A stretch of 64,000 bases of DNA from Thermothelomyces thermophilus ATCC 42464. Taxonomy: Eukaryota; Ascomycota; Sordariomycetes; Sordariales; Chaetomiaceae. The notes below the pieces were generated by a model. It saw only the letters and a list, made by a program, of their open reading frames with translations, was not told where the DNA came from and ran no database searches. The stretch lies in the NCBI RefSeq assembly GCF_000226095.1, contig NC_016474.1:4216001-4280000 (forward strand), read 5' to 3'. Positions 9,473-22,400 of this stretch are shown here, piece by piece (within the stretch, counting starts at the first letter, position 1; each line of letters starts with the position of its first letter). A program made the position numbers and the translations under genes.

Positions 9473-11958
9473 ATAGTTTAGAACAGAGGTAACTTCGACC
9501 TTAATATCGATATAGCTACTAACGTCATAGCTAAATAGCTGCTTACCTAGCTTGGTCAACTCTATTAGCGAATCTAGGAGTTAGACTAAAGAGATAAGGC
9601 TGCTTAAGCTCGAATCAAGGAACTCGAGAACAGCGAAAAGCACTTGTAGAAATTGGTTAACGAGGCCTATACCAAAATCAAGGCACTCGAGGGCACTAAA
9701 GTAAGCTATATTAAGATCGAACTACCTAGCAAATATAGAGGAACTAAGGAGGATCTTATAGGATTCCTAATAAACCTCTGATCCTACTTCCGGCTTAATG
9801 ACGACAAGTTTCCGGATAACAAAGCCAAAGTCCTTTATATAGCTATAAGACTAGAGGGCAAGGCACTTAGATAGTTCGAGCCTACGTAGAATGACTATCT
9901 TATTAAGGAAGACGAAGATAACCGAGACGTATTTACGTAAGTAGTCTTTCGATCTTATAACTATTTTAAAGAAGAGCTTTAGAAGGTTTTTAGCAATAAA
10001 GATAAGAAGATTTATATATAAGAAAGACTTGCTAATCTCTAATAGACTAAGTTAATAGCCTCCTATACTATATAGTTTAGATAAGACATACTTAAGTCTT
10101 AGCTTAATAATAAAGCATTAATATAACTATTCTATAATGGCTTAAAGGAAAAGGTTAAAGATAAGCTATATAAGTATAATTAGCCTAAGACTCTAGATAA
10201 ATATATTATATAGGCTATTAGAATTAATAATTAACTCTATATACAAAAGTAGTAGAAACGAGGTCGAATAAATAGAACTATAATCAAGGCTAATAATAAG
10301 AAAAAGCGAACGTACGTTAGTACCTTATATAAGATATACCCTAGAGCTATAGATATAGATATAATATAGAAGTAGGACTAGAAGAAGATAACCAAAGATA
10401 AGTCTAATGTTACCTACTATAACTATAGAAAGAAAGGGCACTATAAGCAAGAATATTAAAGCCTAAAGAAAGAGTAAAAGATAGTCCCTGGAAAGGAAAT
10501 TACGGCTATTAACGAAACTACTAAGGACGTCATCGAAGTAGTAGCTACGAGCTACAAAGACAGGGGCAATGATATAGACAGTTTTAGATACGACAGTAAC
10601 GGTAAAGACGAACAAGCACCGTACTCCGAACTGGTTACTATAGACCTAGAGATAGGTCTTGCTAAATAGGACATAGTGGGAGAATACGTACTGCCAATTT
10701 CGATTCTCCTAGCCTTAAGGCAGTAGGGTTTCACGGTTATATAGAGGCGGGATAGATCGTAGATAACCGACACCTAAGGAATCGAAAGACCTGGACCTAA
10801 TATTCTATTCCTCTAGGAATAAATCAAATGGTACTATAATGAAGTTCTCTGGCTTAATACGGAACTATGTAAATAAGATAGACACTTGATTTGACTTGCC
10901 TAGTGGAGCGATAAGATAAAAGACGAGATAAGGGAACTCTGACGTATCATAGAAACCATTAAAGGAGAATAGCCTGTGATATATAATAGGCCCGATAGCT
11001 ACGCCGAGCACCTTAATGACTAGTAACTTAGTAACAATATACGGAACCTAAAATACTAGTTTATATACGCGAACCGTGGAAAAGACAAGCGTATATAGGA
11101 AAGCCATTAGAAGAAATACTTTTACTATAGTATTAGAGTACCTATAGTCTATGTATAATAGGAAGGATTTGGGAAAGAATTCTAATACCTCCTAGGTAAC
11201 GTTATACGACTATACCCTTAATACGAGGCATATATACAAGTGCCCTAGTTTTAGTATATAGTATATAGATGCTAATATCACTTCTATAATAAATTCGAAA
11301 ACAATTACTAGCCAACCTGACAAGGAAATGAGGACGGAAGCTTATACCTTATAGAATAGGTCTACAATATAGGAAATAGAGTGGCCGAATTGCTCTAGAA
11401 GATCAAAGCCTACGATCTAGAAGGCATTACGATAGTTCTAAGACAAGCCTAGCCTAGGTACTATAGAATAGGACGGGACATATAGGACTCATGCTAGAGC
11501 AACGATTGCCTCTATCACGTAGATAAAAAGGAATCGCGAATTCGGGAGCTTTAGATAAAGCTATAGTATGTACGACGGAAAGCAGAACGGACCTAATAGT
11601 AGGAAGCTATAAGCACTTAATAGCTTACAGAAATAAGTATGATTGACGAAGCCGCTATTAGCCGAACAACCAAAGAGGTTAGCACTAACCTAGGAAACGG
11701 GTTAGGGCCCTTTAAGGGGCCTAGAAACTATTAATGCCTATATAGCGGCAAGTAGTAATATAGTATAGGAGGAACTAGCATAAGAGACCACTATATCAAG
11801 ACCTCCTAGCAGAAATATAAGAAATCGCCGTAATCTTTAGACGATAGCGGTAAGATAAGCGACTATAGATAATAGCATAATGGAAATAGCACGAAATACT
11901 TGTACTAGTAGATAGTAGAGTAGAGATAAACCTAATTTTGCCGACGCTTATAAATTAG
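9473..11958 (+). pseudogene. gag and gag-pol junction of element B (5' part)
   Basis: Start codon is now ATA at 9473. The frame follows the gag of A and G: N-terminal coil, capsid region near 9690-9900, CCHC knuckle near 10420-10460. The slip signal AGGAAAC is at 11692-11698, again exactly 2223 nt from the start codon position. Protease begins before the frame is broken by element C at 11958. Dense TAG/TAA changes at former CAG, CAA and TGG codons. Confidence 0.75.
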
Positions 11959-12377
11959 TGTGACGAACCCAACTCAGACTTCTTCTAAAAGGGTCCAGAC
12001 GGAGGTAGGTTGAGCGGGACACGTAGGCAGGTCGTCTGAGGGATTCGGTGAAGCCAAAGGGTTTACAACAACACTTAGAGTTGTCTCTCACAGTAATTAG
12101 CAATGCTTGGTATGAGTACTGTGATTGTGATTGTTACCACTGGTGAACTCCCAGAGTCCACCATAACGAGTGACTATCTACATGTATATATAATCCTAGT
12201 GATCACTCCTGATCACGGTGATCATGAGTGATCGCATAGTGGTGATCACCCTGATCGCTGGTAAGCGTAGTGATCACTATACTTCCCATGTTGTAATTGG
12301 TCCTTCCGTTCCTTCGGCTTGATTGGCCCGTTTGTGCCGGTAGCCTAGGCGGCATCTGCATATATATTTCCGTGACA
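11959..12377 (-). repeat. 3' LTR of element C (type-2 U3 with GATC array)
   Basis: 419 bp. The U3 holds seven GATC cores, mostly TGATCAC, within 12200-12280, and two CCAAT boxes (ATTGG on the plus strand) near 12295-12330. A TATATATA box lies near 12184-12193. R-U5 matches the type-1 elements. Confidence 0.92.
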
Positions 12378-12507
12378 CGATGCCCTCCCTCCAAGGCTTT
12401 CGACCCGAAAGCCCTCTTTTTAGGCCGTCTTAAATAGCACTAACATCCCTTGCGTTACTTGTACGTGTTTTTCTCCTTAGTCCTCGTTACCCTTCGTGCT
12501 ATTAATC

Positions 12508-13118
12508 ATGCTGTCTAACGCGCGCAGATCCCTAGCGTCTATTCGTCGTGAGCGTTTGGCTTAGTTTATTTCCGATCACGGGTTCGTAGTGATGGTGTGT
12601 TCCCATTGCGTAGAGTACAACCGAGTATGTAAGATGATTAAAAAATCTCGTTACTACGAGGCTTGCGTGCGTCGGGGTCGTGCTTATAATGGTTCTAGCG
12701 TTCCCGTTTCTTCTTGTAAGTTCCTGTTTTCTTGCGAGGGCACGTCTCTGATCATAACGCAGTAGATCGTATTATACGCAAGCAACGTCGTTTGAAGGCT
12801 GAAGAGAAAGAGGCCGAAGCCTTGCTACGGGAATATCAATACAAAGCTTCTAAGGCGTTAGCCCGTCTGACTCGGGTTCGTGAACAACGAGAGTTCCTGG
12901 TGGAGAAGGGGGCAGACATGGTTACACGGGGTTTGTCGAATCTAGACGAGTTGGAGGCGGTAGAATAGCAGGAATCGGGGGCCGTCGTGTAACTTAACGG
13001 TAGCGTCGACGTTATTGACTAGGGCGCTGTTTTCGGTTCTGTCCCAGGTTTGCCTTTGGCTGATCTGGGTTCTGCCGATGGAACTGTTCTAGTTTCTTAG
13101 GGCAGTTCAAGTTCTTGA
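12508..13118 (+). pseudogene. Antisense Zn2Cys6/coiled-coil gene of element C
   Basis: The clearest copy of this gene. ATG at 12508, 130 bases from the LTR. Exon 1 is 12508-12715 (208 nt, the same length as in A and G). The intron 12716-12762 has a GTAAGT donor, a CTGATCATAAC branch region and an ACGCAG acceptor. Exon 2 is 12763-13118; total 188 codons. Exon 1 has CSHC, then C six residues later and EAC; two Tyr codons sit where the other cluster cysteines are expected, giving C-x2-C-x6-C-x8-C-x2-C-x6-C. Exon 2 is a coiled coil (KQRRLKAEEKEAEALLREY) with a conserved tail LDELEAVE. Stops at former Gln/Trp codons inactivate it. Its 3' end overlaps pol convergently. Related to fungal proteins with a zinc cluster and coiled coil; role unknown. 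Confidence 0.75.
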
Positions 13119-16100
13119 CTAGTTCCTATAAGTTATCTTCTAGTCCAAAATCAAGCTATTTAACTAGGTACTATAGTTCCCCATTGATAATACGTAAATC
13201 TAGAATTTCTTCAACGTCCTATTCTTCTTCCTCGTCTTCTGCTTCGATGTATATAGCAACCTTAGCGTTTTTCGGTACTAGTTCGAGAAGCGAAATATGA
13301 AAAACATCCGTCTGTAGTCGTATAGATGACGGTAACGATAGTCGGTAGTTAGATGTCGGAATTCGTTCTTTGATAACAAAGGGTCCGACCTTCTTAAAGT
13401 CTAGCTTCGTGCTTAGTCGTTTGGTTCGCAAGTTTCATGCGATCAGGTAGACTTTGTCTCCCCTCTCTAGGCAAGGTCCCTCGAGCCTATATTTGTCGTA
13501 GTAGTTTTTCATTCTAGTTCTGACAAACTCGAGTTCCTTTTTGAGCTTCTTATGTAGTACGTATATCTGTTCTACTTTGACTACTGCTCTTGGCACTGTG
13601 ACCTCTGGTCCTTGCCTAAGGTCTACTTCGTATCCGTAGTTCGCGAAGAACGGTATAACTTTAGTCGTTTCTGTCGGCGTTATATTATAGGCAAGTTATG
13701 CTATTGGTAATAGTATAACCTAGTTGTCTTGCTAGTAATTGATGTAAGAGCGGAGGTATTGCTTAATAACTTGGTTTAGTCACTCCGTTTGTCTATTGGT
13801 CTGCGGGTGATATGCCGTTGACAGCTTGCTATTAACGCCCAATCGTTGCATTAACGCTTGCCAGAACTTTGATACGAACTTGGTGTCTCTGTCGGTGATC
13901 CATTCTTATGGCCAAGCGTGTACTGATGTAACTTGCCGATAGATCACGTCTACCAACTGTTCTGCTGTCTAGGACTCCTTGTAGGGAAAGAAGTATGCCC
14001 ACTTGGTCAGGCGATCTACTATAGTAAGAATACTATCATAGGTCACTCCTGTGGCTATGTCCTTAGATTCTAGCAGCTTCGTAATAAAGTCTATCGTAAC
14101 TAAACTCTATGGTTTGTCGGCTGTTAGTAGTGGCTAAAGTAGCCTATACGGCTTGTATCGTGCCGTTTTGCTTCGATTGCAGATGTCGTAGTTCCGTACG
14201 ACTTCCTTAACTCGTGCCGTTAACTATGGAAAGTCATAGTGTTTCTTGACTTGTGCGACAGTCTTCGTAACTCCTTTATGTCCTCCGAGTTTTGACTCGT
14301 AGAGTTCTCGAATCATTCGCAGCTGTTAATCTTTGTTATAGATATATACTTTGCCTCGGTACCAGAGTTTTCCATCTTTTTCTTCTACTCCGTTAGGTAC
14401 TAGTGGTCCGGGTGCTACTTAATACTATGTCTCGTTAATCCTTTCTTCTCGAAAGATTGTATAGCATTCTAGGAACGAGTCGAGTAGATCATCTTCCACG
14501 GGTGTCTACGTTTCGTGGTATAATATTCCGTCTATTCGTTCCTTGAACAACGGTGGTATTATTCCCGTTTGTCCTTTCGTGTGATCCGTTCGTCGACTTA
14601 AGATATCCGCTCGTACGTTCTCTTTACCCTTCTTATAGCAGATCTCAAAGTTAAATTCTGCAAGGAATTCTGCCTATCGTATTTGTCGTCCGTTAAGCTC
14701 CTTCGTCGTCGTAAAGTATCGCAAATTCTTGTAATCCGTATATACTTATACCGGTTCAATCGTGCTACTAAGGTATAGTCGCTATTCCTTAAAAGCTTCG
14801 ACAATCGTAAGTAGTTCCTTATCGTAGATCGGATAATTAAGATATAGTCCGTCGAGCTTCTTTAAAAAGAAGGCTACAGGATATAGCTTCCCTTGTTCGT
14901 CTCGTTATCCCAATTATCCTCCGATGGCGTAGTCTAAAGCGTCCGTTTCCACCTTAAATAGCTTCTTAGGGTCTAGCAATACTAGTACTAGATCCTCAGT
15001 AATGGCGTTACGGATCTATATAAATGCTTACTCGTATCGCTCTTCCCATTGGAATTCAGTATTCTTCTTAGTAAGGTCGTGCAAAGGTCGTGCGATCGCT
15101 CTAAAGTTCCTGATGAACATCCGGTAGAAGTTCGCAAATCCGATAAAACTTCGTATTTCCGTAACTGACGTCGGTCGTGGCCAATTCTTGATAGCTTTAA
15201 CCTTTAGAGGTTCTATCTAAATTTGTCCTAGGGATATTTTGTATCCTAAAAAGACTATCTTCCTAATATAGAATTTGCTCTTTTCCTTGTTGACTAATAG
15301 CTTATACGCGTGTAGCGCGTCTAGTACTACTTTTACGTGCTTCCAGTGTTCGTCCATTGTCTTAGAGAAAATAAGTATGTTGTCGAGATAATATACCGTA
15401 AATTTGTCGAGAAAGGGTCGGATAGCTTGATCAATCAGGGCTTGGAACGTTGCCGGCGCGTTCGTAAGTCCAAATGGCATGACGAGGTACTTGTAGTGGC
15501 CATAAGGTGTCCTAAAGGCCGTTTTCCACTTATCGCCTTCTTTAATCTATATATAGTTATAGGCCGATAGCAAGTCAAGACGCGTGAAATATTAGGCTCC
15601 TGCTAACTAATCTTGGAGCCGTGAGGTTAGCGGTAACAGGTATCGGTTTTTCATAGTCTGTTCGTTAAGTTGCCGATAGTCGACATATAACCGTAGCTTT
15701 CTATCTTTCTTAGGTATAAACAGGATTAGGTAGCCTGCTAGCAATGTTAATGGGCGGATATATCCTCTTCGAAGGTTCTCCTCCAAATATCGCTTAAGTT
15801 CTTCATTCTATATCTAGCTCGTATAGTAAATCTTGAAGAACTTTAGTCATACTCCTTCTTTAAGCTTAATCTTATGATCCTATAGGCCATGTTCTGGTAA
15901 TCCTTCTAGATACTTCGGTTCGAATGCTAGGTGTCCTTTGTATTCCTTTGGTACTTCCCTAGTCTTGTCTCGTCTCTCGGTTTTCTAGTAGTATACGAAC
16001 TTGGTTCCGTCTATGGCGATGCTAGCGATTTCTCCTATCTCAGCCTACTACTCTAATTACAATGCTCCGCATTTGTCAACGGAGAGAACAGCTATCGGCG

Positions 16101-16780
16101 ATTTAGCTCGTTCCTCCTGTCGCGATATCGATATCGTTATGCCGCCTCTTCCAGAGTCTGTAGTAGTCTGCCTGCCACTGTCCGTCTCTTGCGGTAGATC
16201 CGTAGGACATGCCTTTCTCTAAGCATCGTCTGCTTACGATCCTTGCGCACTCCCTATCTTGCTAATCGAATACAACTCCGTTCGGGGTTATAGGTAGCTA
16301 CCATTCTTCTAGCTAATGTCCGGGTCGTAATCCTTATACTATGGTAACCCTAATATTATATCTTTGTCATTACCCATGTCTACGATGCTAAATACGACTA
16401 CTATAGTCTTCCCTACTATAGTAATATCGATCGGTTCGGTCTCCCTATATACCTATTACGTTGGAAATGGCCCTTTGACTATACTATACTTCCGCTTCAT
16501 TCTCTAGGGTATCCGCAGCTAATTTACAAGTGTCGGCGAAATCAGGTTCATCTCTACTCTACTATCCACTAGTACAAGCATTTCGTGCTATTTCCACTAT
16601 ACTATTATCTATAATCGCTTATCTTGCCGCCGTCGTCTAAAGATTATAGCGATTTCCTATGTTTCTACTAGGAGGTCTCAATATAGTAGTCTCTTACGCC
16701 AGTCCCTCCTATACTACGCTACCACTCGCCGCTACACAGGCATTAATGGTTTCTAGGCCCCTCGAAGGGCCCTGACCCGT
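12994..16780 (-). pseudogene. pol of element C
   Basis: The -1 frame product follows the slip site. Visible segments: protease LVDS near 16560, RT block MPFGLTNAPATFQALIDQ (15425-15480) with YLDN in place of YLDD (RIP: D to N at about 15375), RNase H near 14930, integrase from about 14330 to 13500, and the integrase C-terminus to chromodomain at 13130-13430. Interrupted by many RIP stops. Confidence 0.85.
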
Positions 16781-19004
16781 TTCCCAGGTCAGTGCTAACC
16801 TCTTTAGTTGTTCGGCTAATAGCGGCTTTATCAATCGTACTCATTTCCGTAAGCCATTAAGTGCTTGCGGCTTCCTACCATTAGGTCCGTTCTACTTTCC
16901 GTCATACGTACCATAGCTTCGTCTGAAGCTCCCGAATTCGCAATTTCTTTTCTTCCACGTGATAGAGGCAATCGTTGCTCTAGCACGAGTCCCATATGTC
17001 TCGTCCCGTTCCGTAGTGCCTAGGCCAGGCTCGTCTTGGAACTATTATAATGCTTCCTAGATCGCGGGCTTCGATCTTCCAGAGCAATTCGGCCGCTCTG
17101 TTTCCTGCATCGTAGACCCATTCTACAGGGCATAAGCTTCTGTCCTCATTTCCTTATCAGGTCGGCCAGTGATTGTTTTCGAATTTGTCGCGGAAGTGGT
17201 ATCGGCATTCGTATGCCACACACTGGAACCAGGGCACTTGCGCATATGCCTCGTGTCGAGGGTATAGTCGCGTGGCGTCGCCTAGGAGGTATTAGAATTC
17301 TTTCCCGAATCCCTCCCATTGTATGTAGGCCGTAGGTACTCTAATGCTAAGATAGGAGTGTTTCTTCTAGTAACTTTCCTACGTACGCTCGTCTTTTCCG
17401 CGGTTTACGCACATGAACTAGTATTCTAGGTTCCGCACGTCGTTACTAAGTTATTGGCCGTCAAGATACTTGGCGTAGCTATCGGGCCCATCGTATGTCA
17501 CAGGCTATTCTCCTTTGATAGTTTCCACAATACGTCAGAGTTCCCTTATCTCGTCCCTCATTCTATCGCTCTACTAGGCAAGTCGAATCAAGCGCCTATC
17601 CCGTTCGCATAGTTCCGTATTAAGTCGGAAAACTTCGTTACGGTACTATTCGATTTGTTCCTAGAGGAATAGAGCATTAGGTCCGGGTCTTTCGATTCCT
17701 TAGGTGTCGGTTGTCTACGATCTATCCTGCCTCTGCGTGACTATGAAACCCTACTAACTCAAGGCTAGGAGAATCGAAATTAGTAGTATATACTCTCCTG
17801 CCGTATCCTATTCGGCGAGACCTGTCTCTAGGTCTATAGTGACCAGTTCGGAGTACGGTGCTTATTCGTCTTCACCGTTGCCATCGTGTCCGAGACTATC
17901 CGTATCACTGTCCTTATCTTCGTAGCTTGTAGCCGCTACTTCGATAACGTCCTTGGTAGTTTTGTCGATAGCCGTAATTTCTTTTCCAGGGGCTGGTTTC
18001 TATTCTTTCTTTAGGCTCCGGCATTCTCACTTGTAGTGCCCTTTCTTTCTGCAGTTGTAGCAGGTAATATTGGACTTGTCTTTGGTCGTCTTCTTCTAGT
18101 CCTGCTTCTATGCTACGTCTATATCTATAGCTCCGGGGTACGTCCCGTACGAGGTACTAACGTACGCTCGCTTTTTCTTGTCGTTAGCCTTAACCGTAGT
18201 TCCGTTCATTCGACCTCGTTTCTGCTACTCTCGTGCGTAGAGTCGATCATCGATCCTAATAGCCTGTACGATGTATTTATCTAGAGTCTTAGGCTGATCG
18301 TACTTATATAGCTCGTCCTTAACCTTTTCCTTTAGGCTATTATAGAACAATTACATCAACGCCTTATCATTAAGCTAAGACTTAAGCATGTCCTATCTAA
18401 ACTATACGGCATAAGAGGCTACTAACTTAGTCTATCAGAGATTAGCGAGTCTTTCTTACGTATAAATCTTCTCGTCTTTGTCGCCAAAAACCTTCTAAAG
18501 CTCTTCTTCGAAACGGTCGTAAGATCGGAAGACTGCCTGTATAAACGCGTCTCGATCGTCTTCGTCTTCCTCCGTGAGATAGTCGTTCCACATAGGCTCG
18601 AACCATCTAAGTGCCTTGCCCTCTAGTCTCATAGCTACATAGAGGACTTTAGCTTTGTCATCTAGAAACTTGTCGTCATTAAGCCGGAAGTAGGATCGGA
18701 GGTTTGTTAGGAATCCTACGAGATCCTCCTTAGTTCCTCCGTATTTGCCAGGTAGTTTGATCTTGATGCGCTTCGCTTTAGCGCCCTCAAGTGCCTCGAT
18801 TTTGGCGTAGGCCTCGTTAACCAACTTCTGCGAGTACTTTTCACGGTTCTCGAGTTCCTTGATTCGAGCTTAAGCAGCCTTGTCTCTCTAGTCTAACTCC
18901 TAGATCCGTTGCTAGAGTTGACCAAGCTAAGCGAGCAGCTGTTCGGCCGTGACATTAGTAGCCATGTCAATGTCGAGGTCAAAGTCACCTCCGTTCTAAA
19001 CTAT
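16743..19004 (-). pseudogene. gag of element C
   Basis: The start codon is ATA at 19004 (ATG lost); the zero-frame stop TAA is at 16743-16745, 754 codons including the stop. A 109-codon open stretch (18495-18824) preserves the capsid N-terminal region. The zinc knuckle at about 18020-18062 reads CYNCRKKGHYK followed by a stop and EC, so the three Cys and the His of a CCHC knuckle are all present. Confidence 0.8.
16779..16785 (-). promoter_or_regulatory. -1 ribosomal frameshift site GGGAAAC, element C
   Basis: Canonical X-XXY-YYZ heptamer GGGAAAC on the minus strand, positioned in the zero frame (AAC codon 741 codons after the start). A spacer GGGTCA follows, then GGGCCC TTCGAG GGGCCT (16772-16755), a 6-bp stem with one RIP-altered base. 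The zero frame ends 36 nt later at TAA; the -1 frame continues into protease. Total length 6011 + 1 = 3 x 2004 supports exactly one -1 shift. Confidence 0.85.
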
Positions 19005-19018
19005 AATAGAACAAAGGG

Positions 19019-19029
19019 AGTGGTAACAA
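19019..19029 (-). other. Self-priming primer-binding site, element C
   Basis: Minus-strand TTGTTACCACT, two bases from the 5' LTR edge at 19032, fully complementary to AGTGGTAACAA at 19204-19214 in that LTR. Confidence 0.75.
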
Positions 19030-19031
19030 CG

Positions 19032-19450
19032 TGTGACGAACCTAACTCAGACTTCTTCTAAAAGGGTCTAGACGGAGGTAGGTTGAGCAGGATATGTAGG
19101 CAGGTCGTCTAAGGGATTCGGTGAAGCTAAAGGGTTTATAACAACACTTAGAGTTGTCTCTTATAGTAATTAGCAATGCTTGGTATAAGTACTGTAATTG
19201 TGATTGTTACCACTGGTGAACTCCTAGAGTCTACCATAACGAGTGACTATCTACATATATATATAATCCTAGTGATCACTCCTGATCACGGTGATCGTAA
19301 GTGATTGCATGGTGGTGATCACCCTGATCGCTGGTGAGCGTAGTGATCACTGTACTTCCCATGTTGTAATTGGTCCTTCCGTTCCTTCGGCTTGATTGGC
19401 CCGTTTGTGCCGGTGGCCCAGGCGGCATCTGTATGCATATTTCCGTGACA
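19032..19450 (-). repeat. 5' LTR of element C
   Basis: 419 bp. It differs from the 11959 copy essentially by C/T and G/A transitions. Carries the GATC array (19270-19350) and two CCAAT boxes. Confidence 0.92.
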
Positions 19451-19455
19451 ATTAG

Positions 19456-22400
19456 CTATAGATACCCTAGAGAATGAAGCGGAAGTATAGTATAATTAAA
19501 GGGCCATTTCCGATATAATAGATATATAAGGAAACCAAACTAATCAACATCACTATAGTAGGGAAGACTATAGTAGTTATATTTAGTATTATAAATATAG
19601 GTAATAATAAAGATATAATATTAGGGTTACTATAATATAAAGATTATAACCCGGACATTAGCTAGAGGAATAGTAGCTACCTACGACCCCGAACGGAGTT
19701 ATATTTAACTAGTAAGATAGGGAGCATATAAGGATCGCAAGCAGATAATGCTCAGGGGAAGGCATGTCCTACAGATCTACTATAAGAAACAGATAGTGGC
19801 AGGCAAACTACTATAGACTCTAGAAGAAGCGATATAATGACACCGACATTACGATAGAAGGAACGAGCTAAACTACTAATAGCTATTCTCTCCGTTGATA
19901 AATATAGAGCATTATAACTAGAGTAGTAGGTTGAGATAGGAGAAATCGCTAGTATTGCTATAGACGGAACTAAGTTCGTATACTATTAGAAAAGCGAGAG
20001 ACGAGACAAGACTAGGGAAGTACCAAAAGAATACAAAGGACACCTAGCATTCGAACCGAAGTATCTAGAAGGACTACTAGAACACGGCCTATAGGATTAC
20101 GAGATCAAGCTTAAGGAAGGAGTATAATTAAAGTTCTTTAAAATCTATTATATAAGCTAGACTTAGAACGAAGAACTTAAGCGATATTTAGAGGAGAACC
20201 TTCGAAGAGGATATATCCGCCTGTCGACATCGCTAGTAGGCTACCTAATCCTATTTATACCTAAGAAAGACAGAAAGCTATAGTTATATGTCGACTATTA
20301 GTAACTTAACGAATAGACCGTGAAAAACCGATACCCGTTACTGCTAATCTTATGGCTCCGAGATCAGTTAGTAGGAGCCTAATATTTCATGTGTCTTGAC
20401 TTGCTATCGGCCTATAACTATATATAGATCAAAGAAGGCAACGAGTAGAAAATGGCCTTTAGGATATCCTATAGCTATTACGAATACCTTGTTATGCTAT
20501 TCGGAGTTATAAACGCGTTAGTAACGTTCTAAGCCTTGATTGATTAAGCTATCTAACCCTTTCTCGACAAATTTATAGTATATTATCTCGACGACATACT
20601 TATCTTCCCTAAAACGATAGACAAATACTAGAAGTATATAAAAGCAGTGCTAGACATGCTATATATATATAAACTATTAGTTAATAAGGAAAAGAGCAAA
20701 TTCCATGTTAGGAAAACGGTATTTTTAAGATACAAGATATCCCTAGGATAAATCTAGATAGAACCTTTAAAGCTTAAAGCTATTAAGAATTAGCTATAAC
20801 CGACGTTAGTTACAGAAGTACGAAGCTTTATCAGATTTATAAACTTCTACCGGATGTTTATTAGGAACTTTAGAGCGATTATACGACCTTTGTACAAACT
20901 TACTAGGAAGAACGCTAAATTCTAATGGAAAGAATAGCACAAGTAAGCATTTATATAGATTCGCGACGCCATTACTAAAGATCTAGTACTAGTATTACTA
21001 GATCCTAAGAAGCTATTTGAGGTAGAAACGGACGCTTTAGACTATACTATTAGAAGACAATTAGAATAATAAGATAGATAAGGAAAGCTATATCCTATAG
21101 CCTTCTTTTTAAAAAAGCTTAATAGACTACGTCTTAATTATCCGATCTATAATAAGGAACTACTTACGATTATCAAAGCTTTCAGGGAATAGTGACTATA
21201 CCTTAATAGTACAATTAAACCGGTACAAGTATATATAGATTATAAGAACTTGCGATACTTTACGATAATAAAAGAACTTAACAGACGACAAATACAATAG
21301 GCAGAATTCCTTGCGGAATTTAACTTCGAGATCTGCTATAAGAAGGGCAAAGAGAACGTATAAGTAGACATCTTAAGCCGACAAACGGATCACACGGAAG
21401 GACGAACAGAAACAACACTACTATTGTTCAAGGAACAAACAGACGGAACGCTATATCATGAAACGTAAATACCCGTAGAAGATGATCTACTTGACTCGTT
21501 CCTGGAGTATTATGTAATCTTTCGAGAAGAAAGGATTAACGAGATATAGTATTAAGTAGCACCTAGACTACTAGTACCTAACGGAGTAAAAGAAAGAGAT
21601 AGGAAACTCTGGTACCGAGGCAAAGTATATATCTACAATAGGGATCAATAGCTACGAATGATTCGGGAACTCTATAAGTCGAAACTTGGAGGATATAAAG
21701 GAGTTATAAAGACTGCTATATAAGTTAGGAAACATTATGACTTTCTATAGTTAATGGTATAAGTTAAGAAAGTCGTACGGAACTACGACATTTGTAATTG
21801 AAGCAAAATGGCATAATATAAGCCGTATAGGCTACTTTAGCCACTGCTAACAGCTGACAAACTATAGAGTTTAGTTATGATGGACTTTATTATAAAGTTA
21901 CTAGAATCTAAGGACATAGCTATAGGAGTAACCTATAATAGTATTCTTACTATAGTAGATTGCCTAACTAAATAGGTATACTTCTTTCCCTATAAGAAGT
22001 CCTAGATAGCGGAATAGTTAGTAGATATAATCTATTGGCAAGTTATATTAGTATATGCTTAGCTATAAGAATAGATTACTAACAAAGATACTAAGTTCGC
22101 GTCGAAGTTCTAGCAAGTATTAATATAATGATTAGGCATTAATAGCAAGCTATTAATAGCATATTACCTACAGACTAACAGACAAATGGAGCGACTAAAC
22201 TAAGTTGTCAAGTAGTATCTCCGTTCTTATGTCAACTACTAGTAAGATAACTAGGTCATGCTATTACTAATAGTATAACTCGCTTATAATATAATACTAA
22301 TAGAAACGACCAAAGTTACACCATTCTTCGCGAACTACGGATATAAAGCAGACCTTAGGCAAGGACTAGAGGTCATAGTGCCAAGAGCAGTAGTCAAAGT

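Larger units (their letters stand above)
11959..19450 (-). mobile_element. Element C: full-length chromovirus (type-2 U3) inserted in B
   Basis: 7492 bp, two 419-bp LTRs, perfect target duplication ATTAG (11954-11958 and 19451-19455). The internal region aligns with A throughout: gag start to pol stop is 6011 nt in both. The 3' cassette (antisense gene and U3) is a different type. It retains the unaltered GGGAAAC slip sequence and a CCHC knuckle with its cysteines. Subfamily I R-U5. Moderately RIP-mutated. Confidence 0.95.

Noticed and set aside
12195-12285. GATC array as a CRISPR-like or tandem satellite
   Set aside because: Units are short, degenerate and in both orientations with no regular spacing; eukaryotic context. 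It is better read as a promoter motif cluster within the U3.
12732-12968. 78-codon frame taken as an independent small gene
   Set aside because: Its first part is the intron of the antisense gene; the rest is exon 2 of that gene.
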